A stretch of DNA of 64,000 bases from positions 11,260,679 through 11,324,678 of the forward strand of contig CM030705.1 in the NCBI GenBank assembly GCA_017979445.1, read 5' to 3'. The translations under genes and the position numbers were made by a program. The notes below the pieces were generated by a model. It made no database searches. It worked only from the letters and a program-made list of their open reading frames with translations, and had not been told where the DNA came from. Origin of the DNA: Akebia trifoliata (taxonomy: Eukaryota > Streptophyta > Magnoliopsida > Ranunculales > Lardizabalaceae). Each line of letters starts with the position of its first letter. Position 1 is the stretch's first letter. Below, piece after piece: positions 35,105-47,700 of this stretch.

Positions 35105-36255
35105 AAGAATCAATTCTAGACTTATTGATTTGTCTTATTTTTAGAACCCTAGCAATAGATTGATATCCCATGTCCACCACCTTCTAGTCAACCACAAATC
35201 TCTAGGATAAATTTTTCATGACGATGATATTCTTTATCTAGGATAATTAAAGTTTCAAAAAAATTTGTTCTATTCCAACTAAATTTGACTCTATTAAAAT
35301 CTTTTTATTTACTAGGCAATTGAACTACTTATTCTATAAATTATAAATAAAAGGTGTCTTTCAAAAATATAAGTTAAGTAATATTGTGGGATCCATAAAA
35401 GAATTTTTTTAAAAATAAAATTGATTGAAACAATATCTATATTTTTAAACTTGAGGGAGAAAGTATATATTATATTTCTTTTGAATATTTGGAGAAAATA
35501 TCTAAATGTTATCTAGATTTGGGACACAACTCGGTAAAGCATTAGTGATGTGAGCACTCAGGGGTATTTTAGACATTTAATGATATTTTCCATAGTGCTG
35601 TATCATCTCTGACTATCTACTCTTAAGGAAATATGAAGGATGCAACTTGGACATTAAAGGGCAAAGTGGTCAACAAATTAATAATCCATAATTTTTAACA
35701 GAATAGATTCCATAGTTCTTTAACAAAAGAGTAGACATCCAGCGAACAGTGACAATGGTCAGTCCACTTTCTTGTTCACACAGGAGACATTTTTAGATGC
35801 CGTTCAATTTATCTATTTGAGCTTTAACAATTTTCGGGCCCACTAAATATTTGGCAAAATTATTAGCGATGATCGAAAATCTAGGCTTGTGGGTCCTTTA
35901 CTCTTCTTGATTGTTGTTTGTTGATCTTCTTCATCATTGATGTTGTTCAAATTTTTAATTAATCGTGCCTCCTCGAAGATCAAGTCAGTTGTAAAGTCAA
36001 TGTAATTTTGACTTTAAATTACGTAAAATTGTGTATTTTTATTTTTAATGGTTGCTTATTTATAATCTTGAAATATTTGATTGTAAAAATGACGGATTAA
36101 GACAATCATATCTATAACAGAGATGATGACACGTGTTGGCATATAATTTTTTTCTTCTATAATCAATTACCAACATATGTCTATCTTATAGTTATGATAT
36201 TGAAGATCCCATTTTTTTATTCTTTGGGCAAATGAAAATAATGTAGTAATTTTCG
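35105..36255. other. Intergenic sequence, no gene recognised
   Basis: AT-rich. The first 50-60 bases may belong to the plastid insert. No exon or repeat noticed otherwise. Confidence 0.4.
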
Positions 36256-36257
36256 TG

Positions 36258-36765
36258 AACACTACATTTAACATTGCATTGATGTGATAATGTGCAGAGC
36301 TGACAATGATCCAAAATATACTCGATGTCTATTGTTTGAATCAATTTGATATGAAAAAAAATGAAAAATTGGATTTTTTTTTTATCGTATTCAGATGTAT
36401 CCCAATCCATTATGAAAAAAAAAATCAGATCCGAATATATTTTTAATATATATATATTTTTCTTAATTTCATATAAATACATATAGATAAAACATTTTAA
36501 TCTTTTTTATTTTTTTCTATATTTATAGTTGGAAAGTATATTTTAAAAAAAATTATATGATTTTATATATTTTTTAAAATTTTGTGAACATTAATAATTT
36601 GGAAATAAGGCATGTGTTCGGATCGGATCAGTTTCGAATCAAGGATAAAATGAAACAGATCGAATTTGATTCACATATTTATTAACTCGATTAAATCATT
36701 TAGCGGTATTGATTCGATACCTTTATGCATATTGTTGCATCAATGCAATGTTGAATGCAATGCCC
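36258..36765. mobile_element. MITE with subterminal repeats
   Basis: The left side (aacattgcattgatgtgata, then atgtgcagagctgac) pairs with the reverse complement of the right side (aacattgcattgatgcaaca, then atatgcataaagg). About 500 bp. The interior has ATCGGATC-type motifs and A/T runs. No coding capacity; the 175-residue frame beginning at 36666 starts inside its right end. Confidence 0.55.
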
Positions 36766-37915
36766 TCAACATAAAGATTTTCTATCCAAAATACTCTCAA
36801 ATGGTTATTTTCAAAGTGTATTTAATGCATGTTAACGTGTGTCTTAGGGCACATGTTAGAAGAATCCTTTCAATTAATCTCAACTCAAGGAGTTTCAAAG
36901 ATTGCCACGTGGCTTTATCTAAATCAGTCAAATGCTACAGTACGAAGACACCAAAACTTTCCCGTTCACGAGTCATCATAAAACAAAAAAACCGGAACAA
37001 AAGACCGACACGTTGGCCTGATGGTCACCGACACAAAATGTGGGCCCTATACATTCTCATCTTCTCTATGAATTTACTAAAAAGCCCTCTAACTTCACAT
37101 GTGATTCCTCTATACTGTTACACTGAACATCATTTTTGTATATTTTATTATCTTTCGTCCTGTCTATTTAGATTTGGAGGTTCTCGACTCTGAAGCCTGG
37201 CCCTCTCATTACTCTTCCGACCACTATCCAGAAATTATTTTCTCAAAGTTAGTTTTTCTCGAAAATTTTGTTGTTTTGTGCTAGTTTAGGAATGAAATTT
37301 ATTTTATTTTCTTTTAAAATCCTTAATTAAAACAAATAAATCTCTACTAACGTGGAATCGAGGGTTTTTATTAATTTTCACCTAAAGAATAGGATCTACC
37401 GATCGAATGGATTTATTAAATCGATAGTTCTTCCATGATTGTTTGACAATTTTGCGATTCAAAAGCCGCTTTTCGTGAGGATTTGTAATGTAGAGAAGTA
37501 CAATTCTCAGCTAAATCCGCAATTTTGTTGGATTTTGTAAGAATTTAATGTTTTTGAGCTTCAATTACTTCAAGTTTTTAATTAAAGCTTTGTTTTTCCT
37601 CAATTTTATGTGATTCAGATCTAGCTAGCTAGGGTTTTTATGAGATAATAATCTTGGATTGTTGGAATATTTTAATTAAAATTGAAGGATTATTAGTAGA
37701 GATTTTAAATGCTTGAAAGCCGGGAAAAGTCATTTGCGATTGCACGGAGTCACTCTTGGATTTTTTTTTTGTTATTTTTATTTTAAATTTAATCTGATTT
37801 TGTTTTATCGTACTTCTGAATTACAGTTGGCTTCAATCTCTACAACTCTCTAGATTGCGTGTTCGTTTGGAAACCCGATTTTAGTTTATCTAAGGTTATT
37901 GTCGCGTTCGTTTCG
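36766..37915. other. Upstream region of QUA2
   Basis: No gene recognised. Contains the presumed promoter of the pectin methyltransferase gene. No TATA box can be assigned with confidence. Confidence 0.4.
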
Positions 37916-37937
37916 ATCGCGATTTCCAGATAATAAA

Positions 37938-37957
37938 TCTCTCTCTCTCTCTCTCTC
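37938..37957 (+). promoter_or_regulatory. CT run near the QUA2 transcription start
   Basis: A (CT)10-like tract about 145 bp before the inferred 5'UTR donor. Pyrimidine patches of this kind are common in plant core promoters and 5' leaders. The role is inferred from position only. Confidence 0.4.
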
Positions 37958-38101
37958 AAAATTATTTAAGAAAAATGGGAGAAGTCGCGTTGTCCAATTG
38001 AGTGAGGTGTGAAGAAGTTTATGATGCCGAACGAGTTCAAGAAATCCGCAAATTAAAGCCTTGAAATTGAGGGGGGGTTTTGTCGCTTCGCCTACAATAA
38101 G

Positions 38102-38721
38102 GTAGTTTTCTTTGACTCTGTGAGACGATTTGAGGTTTAAACGCGGCAATTATTTATTCGTCGATTGTTTTTGCCTCTCTTTCTCTGCGATTCTTTTTAA
38201 ATGTTTTTAATGGTCAAAGGTATTGGCTTTTTTGTTAGTTGATATGTCTGTGATGTTTTTATTTTTTATTTTTTATTACTGATTTGTACTTCTGGGTTTC
38301 ATTTACTTAGTTCAGTTGAGCTACTGTAACTGAATTGAGCTGAAATTCCTCCCTTTAATGTCCTTTTTCTTAATAGCTGGGTTTCATTAAATGCGTTAAG
38401 CACTTTTTTCTGCTTACTTAGTTCTTGTTTCTTTGAATCTTGGTTCTTGTATTTGACAATTGTTCTCGCTTAACAAGGTAATATTGTTGTTGCCAATTTG
38501 AATGTGTTCTATTTGTTTTGTGTTTTGGGTTTGGGAATTGGGATTTAGTTTGTTGAAATTGCGTACAGATCTTATCCTGAAATACCCTTTACTTCTTTCC
38601 CCTGTTTTTTTTTTTTTTTTAAATTTATCTTGATGGTGAAAAAATCTTTCTGGGTTTCTTGATTTCTTCCCTTGTATTGAGTTTTTGATTCTCTTCAGTT
38701 TGTTTATGTGGGTTTTTGTAG
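38102..38721 (+). other. Probable 5'UTR intron of QUA2
   Basis: A good donor (aataag|GTAGTTTT) at 38102 and an acceptor (gggtttttgtAG|gttggag) at 38721 bracket 620 T-rich bases, with the start codon 9 bases downstream of the acceptor. Inferred from sequence only. Confidence 0.5.
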
Positions 38722-38729
38722 GTTGGAGA

Positions 38730-41700
38730 ATGTCACGACCGCTTCATCGTGGTGTATCAGGTGGACGGATCGCTGAGAGCAGCCAATACTCCTGGGATTC
38801 TCAGATGAAGGACAGACCCGAGAAGGACGATACAGTCCGAACACGTTCTCCACGCGAGCGTGATCACACCCCACTCTCCTTGAGTTTCCTTGTTAGTTTA
38901 CTTTACCCGGACAATGCTTCCTCAAAATACTCCAAATCGGGTCTAGGCGAAAATGGTTTTGCATCAGATCCCCTCAACATAGGAACTTCTAGAAATCGGC
39001 AGAACTTAATTTTGGTGTTTCTCAAATTCAGTTTAGTTCTCATTGTGATTCTTGCTCTTTTTGGGTCTCTTTGGTGGACGATTTCCATCTCAACATCGTC
39101 GAGAGGTTATATTGTTAGGGGTTACATGCGACTTCAAGAGAAACTCATTTCTGACCTATTAGACATTGGAGAGCTGTCTTTAGGGGCAGCAAGGTTGAAA
39201 GAACTGGAATTCTGTTCTGAAGATTCTGAAAACCACGTTCCCTGTTTCAATGTTTCCGAGAATCTTTCTTGGATAATTCTGATAGTAACATGTACGATCG
39301 TCAATGCAGACAAGACTCAAAGAAAGGTTGCTTGGTTCTTCCTCCTAAGAACTACAGAATTCCCCTTAGGTGGCCGACGGGGAGAGATGTCATATGGGTT
39401 GCAAATGTGAAAATCACTGCCCAACAGGTTCTTTCCTCTGGAAGTTTGACCAAGAGGTTGACCACGATTTCTATCCATTAATTGAATTATCTTTGGCTCG
39501 TTGTGTATGATTTGTGTTTGATATGTTGGTAATCTAAATGGTTGCAGGATGATGATGTTAGAGGAAGATCAGATATCTTTCCATTCGGACTCTCTTATGA
39601 TTGATGGAATTGAAGACTACTCACATCAAATTGCTGAAATGATTGGGCTGAGAAATGAATCTAATTTCATTCAGGCTGGGGTGAGTGAATTTTTATTAGC
39701 TTCTCAGCTAATCTCTTGATTATGAGTAGTTGGTAATGTAATTAATGGTGAAAATTTACTGATAACTGATGGGTGTTACACTGTTTATTTCTTCCTATTT
39801 TAATCTCCTATAATTCCTCTTTGATGCTTCAAACAGATGTGATATTTATTATTCAAATTTTAACAACGTAGAGTTTTTTTTTTTTCTGAATAAACATTCA
39901 AGTTTTCTACTTAGTTCTTTCAATAAAAGTCAATGTTCTTCCACTTGTGGAGCAAGTTGGGGATCATGTTGGCTTCTAATTTTATAGTACACATTGTTGT
40001 GACTTAGGCTAGAAGGAACTAGGAACATGTTGGCTGGAAAAATATAAGTACTTGAATATTATGATACTCAGTAGTATGTGTGCTTGTAGATACCAGTCTT
40101 GTAGCTCTTAACTAACATTTTTATTTGTAGTTGTTTAGTGGTTCCCAACATTTTGGATCTCACAGCCCATGCGTGTTAGCTTATTTCAAGATGATTCAAG
40201 CAACATCTTTGCAGTTCAAGCACTATTGAATGTTTCACAGTTTTGGAGGCCCCAAGACCACCACTTCAATATGATGACTCTTGATTTACTTAATATTTGC
40301 CCATACTAATCGGTGTGCTATCAGATCATCAATTATACATGACAGAGCATGTAATTAGTTTTATAAGTATTTAGATGCTAAAATTGTTATAATATAATTC
40401 TCATATTTACTTATAATCTATTTTATTATTCTGCTTCTTATTTGAACAATGATATTTGTTACATTAAGATGTAGATCGAACAAAGCCAACGTTAATGTAG
40501 TGCATTTTTTTGGGTATTATGGAACTATTTTGACATCTTGGTGAGTTGAACTCATATTGAACTTGAACCAACTCTCAATGACTATTTGTCTTGGGGCATC
40601 GCCTACCTTGTACATAATGGTTATTTCAGGTTTGATTGAACACATTGAATTTTTTTTTTTTTTCAAATTGCAAGATTAGTTTTTTGAATATTTGCAGTGT
40701 CCATTATATCTCTCCTTATCTATTAGAATAAGGAACATCTCATTTTGACTTGTAGTCTCCCCCTTCCTCCCCTTTTCAGGTTAGAACAGTCTTAGATATT
40801 GGATGTGGATATGGTAGCTTTGGTGCACACCTCTTTTCGAAACAACTATTGACCATGTGCATTGCAAACTATGAGGCTTCAGGCAGTCAAGTTCAATTAA
40901 CTCTTGAAAGAGGTCTTCCTGCAATGATTGGTTCTTTTACTTCAAAGCAGTTGCCTCATCCATCTCTCTCCTTTGATATGGTGCATTGTGCACGATGCGG
41001 TATCGAATGGGATCAAAAAGGTACTTATTATAAGCTAGTCTTGATATGATATTTTTGAAAAAGCATCTCCCCTTCTCATGCTCAAATTACCAAAATACTA
41101 TAGGAATTTAAAGTTAAAATGAATATTAATTTACTGATGAGATAAAAATAGTCAATAATGAAAATCATTAAAAAAAAATTCTTGGTGTGAGCTTCTCTGA
41201 TGGAGCCCCCACTCTTTTTTTTTAACTATAAATCATCTTATGGAATAAAAGTTGTGGGCTTTTAAAAAATTACGAGAAAAAGAGGACCCTCTTTAAAAAA
41301 ATAAAATTGAATTGATCTCTCTATCTTATTTTGTATAGTGATAATAAGAGATATAGTAAAGTATGCAACTTTTTGAAAAGCTAAAGATATTTCTTGGAAA
41401 AATAAAAAGGCCAAGATTCATAGGTTTGTCCTCGCCTTCACACTTAAACTTATTAAACCTATATAACAAGAATTGCTCCACCTCCCCATAACAAAATAAT
41501 CCGACATGTGTCGATTGGAAAGCGGAGGCTGGAAAGCTATAGTGCACCAGCCATCTCTGCCTCCCCCCTAGAAGAACAACCTTAGTGCTTGGCCCAATAA
41601 GCATATGTGCCTAATTAAGGGGTTGAAACTAAACAACCTGACACTTTGTAGGAGTGTTTTGAGCTTGTTACTGGCGTGCTATGACTTTTTAGCCTCTGCT

Positions 41701-44700
41701 TATTGGGCCGGATCTGAGAAGTCTTTAGCTCTTTGCTCCCCTGCGAGAACAGAACGCGATGATTTTAAACATTGCCCATAAGTGTTGAATTGAGGATTGA
41801 GTAGTTAATGTAAGATTTCCTATGGAATGACAGGGATGGAAATAGTAAGTTCCATATGGTGAAGTGGGGTCAAATTTGTCTATCTGAAAAGAAGGTGGTT
41901 GTGGTATTTGAAAAATTGGTTCAATGAAACGGCTTTCTAATGCAGAACACAAATCAAGTCAGTGGACAAGGATTCTGACGAAAATTTTGTAATTATTTAG
42001 GTTTTCACTTAATTAGGTCTAGATTTATCGTTCGAGATTATTTTAGATTAGTTATTTTTTTAGTTTTGAGTTGAGTTGTTTTATTATCTTGTTTTATTGG
42101 CCCATGGTCTTAGTATAATGTTTAGGGGTAGTTTAGTAACTTTAGTTTATCTTTATTTAAGTTATTAGGGTTGAAAAATTAGGAGAGAGAAAGTTATAAA
42201 AATTAGGTTATTTTAGTTTGATTAGGATTCTTAGATTTATTTTCTTTATATATAGATTGTATTAGGTTTTTTTTTTAATGAAGAGAATGATGGAATAAAC
42301 ATAATGTTTTCTTTTGAATGTTGGTGCATTCGATGTGGTTGATGCCATGGAAATCATTGGGGGTGATTCCAAGGTAAATATCATTTTTTTTTCTTTTTAT
42401 TCTCTATCTCTTCTTCAATCCATCTTTTCTACACTTTTTTTTATTCTTGAGAAATCAATAAACCATCAAGAACCTTTTAATCCTTTCAAGTTTCAAGAAA
42501 CCAATCCATAAACATTGTTTTCTTGATTTTTTTCAAGAAATCTTGAATTCTTGATTCTTAATTTTTGACTCTTAATTCTTGATTTCTTGAAATCTTGGAT
42601 TCTTGATTCTTGAAACCCCATTCCTGATTCCTGATTCTTGATTCTTGATTCTTGAAAGTCCTTTCTTAATTCTTGATTCTTGAAACTCCTTTCTTGATTC
42701 TTGAATTTACTACCCCATTTTATTTTAACCCTTAATCATTTTCTTACCCTACAGACCTTTAACCATTTTCATTGGGATAGTGGTCATACTTGCAAATGAT
42801 TAAATGCCCTAGACCTTCTATTAATCGTAATTGAAAACTGTGTTTTATATTTCAACATATAACCAATTGGTATTTTGGAAATCATTTTTCCTATTGTTTC
42901 CCAAATCGTTAACCCAATCCTAAACTAAATTCTCTATTTTCCCAAATTTTCCTTTCGTCCTTCACTGTCTTGCATCACTTTCCTTTGAAAATGGTTGTGG
43001 ACTGGAGGTTTGGTGGAAAGTAATAGTCTATTGAAAAGTAGTCATCAACGCTAAATATGGGTCAGATCGATTGGATGGGAGAGTAGCCAAGTGACATCTT
43101 CTTATAGATGTGGGTGTTGGAAATGAATTTGTAGCCAAAAAAACAATGTTAGGTTTAGAGTGGGAAATGGCTCTAGGATATGATTTTGGGAAGATTGTTG
43201 ATGCAGAGTTCACCTAGATCTCGCTTTTCAAATTTATTTCCAATGTCCCATAAGAAAAAAAGACTAATCAAAGACTTCATGGTTAAACTCTGGAAATCAA
43301 AAGTCGTGGAATCTTGGGTTCGGAAGAGACTTTAATGATTGAGAGATCCTAGAGGTCATAAAATCGATTTTATTTCTTAGGTCCACATTGACTCATCGGT
43401 AGGGGACAAACATGAGTGGGACAACAACAAGGATAAAGTGTTCTTTGTATGCTCTTTCTACAAATCCATTGATAGCTTCCCATTGCACCACTTCACATTG
43501 TGTAATTTGGGGATCAAAAGTCCCATCAAAGATAGAATTTTTTATTTGGTTGGAGACCACGGGAAGAATTATTACAATGGATCAAATCATGGTAAGGGGA
43601 ACCACTTGGGTCAATTTCTGCTTCTTTGTAAGTCTAATGGGGAATCGACAAATCATTTGCTTATTCATTGATCCTTTACTAGATGATTTGGGATTGTTTC
43701 TTGTCGTTATTCAAAACTTTTTGGTGTTTCCCACTATCAATCTTAGTGCTCTTTTAAAGTTGACAGTACATGGATCTTAATTTGAAAAAACTAATCCTTT
43801 GGTGTTTGGTTCCATTTACCATTTGTTGGGGAGTTTGGTTGAAGCAGAATGGTAGAGTGTTTGAAGGGAAGGAACATCCCTTGCAAGTCGTTCTCTTGTC
43901 AATGTTGGGGTTCTTATTCTCTTGGAGCAATTTTTTTTAAGGAGTTCAAAGGGTTATTGTTTGAGGATAACATAATATGCTCCAATTGACTTTGTAGCTA
44001 TTTTTTTTCTTTCCTTTTCTAGCTTTAGTTCGTATTTGTAGGTGGCCAACTTATCCTCCTTTGTCTCTCTTTTATTTTAAATCAAGCCTTTTACCTATTA
44101 AAAAAAAATCAAAATGAAATATTTGATTATGCAAGGATTTGTTTGGAATGTGGCTGGCATATTTCTGATGACAGTAAATTCTTAGAGAAAGCAATGTATA
44201 TGCGTGGATGTATATAGAGCTTACTGTTCTTCTCAAATGATTCCGGCAGCAGCGAACAAGCTTCGTAGATGTGTGTACACATTTTGGGGCAGTCCATAAA
44301 CTGAAATTGACTGAAACATTTTGTCAGACATAAGTCCACAACTTTACATCTACACTACCAGGATTTATGAGCTTTGGTCTTGCAATTTCTCATCTGACCA
44401 AAGGAAACTCGAGTGTACAATGGATAGAATCTTGGACCAGATCTGGTTTGAATTTGGAAGCAATTTCCTGAATTTTGAAGTAAAAGACTTTATGGTGCTT
44501 CGTGGGCATTGTTTTCTCCATCATTAGCCCTTTGGCTTGAAAATAAAATCATCACAGTCAAACTGACTTGGAGGGATGAACAACTGTGTTGGTTTAGCTT
44601 ATGTTGGTGACTAACTTGGGAATTTTAACTAGAGTTGTTATCAAGAAGATATTTTTCTTGGGAGAGATTAATGTGCTATCAGTAAGAGTGGGAGTTGATT

Positions 44701-47700
44701 TTTTTTTTTCTTCCACTTAGAATTTCCTTGCAAGTAGTAAGACACCCAAAATGCCTCAACTATGTTGGTGGATTCATTAGAACAAAGTAGGCAAGTGTAA
44801 CATGTTGGTTTGAAAAGATCGACTCACTTGTTGGTTCTGTGGATTATGAAGGGGCACAAGGTTTTCAGACTATGTTCAAAAGCACTTTCTTTTCTTAGCG
44901 TTCTTTAATATGTATCTTACTGAGTATAAGAGTCTCAAATTTACTTTGACATACATTTTTCTTTCTTGGTGTGTTTCATTAGCTTTTATCACTAACTACA
45001 TTGTCTTTTATTGCTTGTTCCTATGTATCAGAAATATAATATATGTGTTCTCGTGGATCAACCTTTCATCATCAAAGTCTTATCCCAAATTGACCGAATC
45101 TTATTCCTCCATATTCAATTCGATGTAAATCCACATATTCTGCAAATCAATCTTCCTTTTTTTCTTTTTCAGTCTTCCTTTTTAGAACCTTCAGCCTGTC
45201 TGTATTCTTCTTACTTGCACTGTTGCTGGTCTTCATTGTCCATGAAGAAACCATCTCAATCTAGTTTCCCGTAGTTTATCAATCAAAATACATTTTGACG
45301 GAACAAAATAGATTCCTTTTATTGAAGATCCATGGAATACGCCACTGTACTACCTTTTTTAATAAGTGCACCACTACTTTACTTATCAAGTATCTTAGAC
45401 CTTATCATGTGAACTAATGTGTTTGGGAATGTGATAATTCACTCACTTGTTTTAGATACTTGATGCAGATGGTGTTTTATTGGTTGAAGTTGATAGAGTT
45501 TTGAGGCCTGGTGGATATTTTGTATGGACTTCACCGCTTACGAACACTCAGAGGTCACTTCGTAACAAAGAGAATCAGAAGAAATGGTCATTCATTCGCA
45601 ATTTTGCTGAAAATCTCTGCTGGGATATGTTATCACAACAAGATGAAACTGTTGTGTGGAAAAAGACCAGTAAAAGAGATTGTTATGCTTCTCGGTGAGC
45701 AATTAGCGTGAAAACAACATCCTTTTGTCACATTATTTAAATTTTATTATATATTATATTTTGTGGATTGGAAATTAATATGACAGTCCCAACTTAGCTA
45801 AGCTAAGTTGGTAAGGCTTGTGGATGTTGAGACCACGACCTGGGTTCAAAACCCATTGAAGCCGCCTTCACCTCTGCTGGCCACTAACCCTTGCTTGCCC
45901 AAGAAAAGAGGGGTTTTAATAAATACCCCCTTACAAAATTGGAAGTATTAGTTTTGTCCCCTGCAAAATGCAAGACTAGGTTTACCCCACTTGACTGGTA
46001 GTCAACGTCTCCTTTTGTGGATAATTAACGGTGAAATTTTGATTTCTTTTAAATAAAATCAAAATCCTACCATTAATTCATCAACAAGAAGGGACCTTGA
46101 CTTTCGGTCAAGGGGGTCAACCATATCTTGCTTTTTGCAGGGGGTAAACCTAAAATCACCAATTTTGGCAGGGGGGTAGTATTAAAATTTGTCGAGTTTA
46201 GTCCCACATCGGACACTCATTACCTTGTCTCTCTCCTTATAAGCTCTTGGGCCTCTCCATTCATTACTAATTGGTTTTGAGTTGGAAGTACTAAATTTTG
46301 ACATATTTCCACGAAATATTTCCATTTTCACAAGTTCCTACACGAAATTTAACCGACAATTTCCTTGTGTAAATATTTCGGTGAAAATCGCTATTTATTT
46401 CGCAAAATATTTCAATGAATAGTGAATTTCGATCGAAATCATCAAATTTTAGGTATAAAAATGCAATATTTCTGTGGAAATATTTCGACGAGTAGTAAAT
46501 TTTGATCGAAATATTCTTTTTGAGAAAACTTGTAAATTACACAGTATTTAATAGTAATTTTTTTTTTCATAATATTGCATACAACATTCAATTGTTAATG
46601 TAAATCATTTGTTATTAGTTATCTATTTCATCTTATTAATGTATTTTAAGCATATTGGTACATTTATATAAGCATGTACACAATAAGCCATGTTTTAATT
46701 AGTTGAAAATATTAGTAATTTATTCATATTTATTCAAAAGATAAAAGAAATATAATAACACATGAATGCAATACTTAATAGTTTCTTTGATTCAGTGTTT
46801 TACATATTAAGTGTATCTAGTTAACACAACATTGTTATTCTCATTTCCACTGGTGGACTCTCCATACTTGTGTGTTTGTGTAGCAAAATGTTGTTGATCT
46901 CCAATTTCACACTCCATACAGTAGTTTATTGCATTTTGATGACTTAACAAATGTGCTTTTAATGTCTATTTTATCATTTCCTATAGGGTCAATTAAAATT
47001 TGTATCAGTTCTCAAAATTGTATTAGTTTCCACGCTAATCGAGATATTTCCACTTCCAAACTAACCGAAATAGACACTAAAATTGAAATTTAATACCCTG
47101 GTTGGACCTCCAAACTTATCATGGTAAAGCGGGCCTTTCTCTCCTCAACGCCATTCAATTCATATCTCCACGTGCTTTAGCCTAGTCTGGTGCACACGTG
47201 CGGGGGCATGTTGAGTTTAGTCCCACATCGGACACTCATTGCCTTAGCTCTCTCCTTATATGCTCATGGGCCTCTCCACTCATTGCCAATTGGTTTTGCG
47301 TTGGACCCCCAAACTTAACATGATATCAGAGCGTCAGGTTCATATAGGTCATGGGTTCAAGTCTCCTTGAGGGAATTTTCCACCCTTATGGGTGAGGGGG
47401 AATGTTGAGTGTTGTGTTATCCGCCTCCACTCTCAGGTGTCATGTATTGTGCCCCAGTTCGACCCATAGTTATGCCTTCCCCATCAGATTGGTCTTTTGG
47501 GGTAAATGGTTGTCAACAGAATTTCCTAATAATGGATTGGAAATTAATATGTAAATGTGTTAAATATTTTAATATGGGAATATGTGATAAACATGTTGAA
47601 CTAAAGTTACACATTGCATGCATTTCTAGAAAGGATGCTTCTGGGCCTTCTATCTGCAGTAAGGGACATGATGTTGAATCTCCATATTATCGACCACTTC

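Noticed and set aside
36666..37193. 175-residue plus-strand frame
   Set aside because: Starts inside the right end of a MITE, has no recognisable domain, no good start context and no splice-consistent neighbours.
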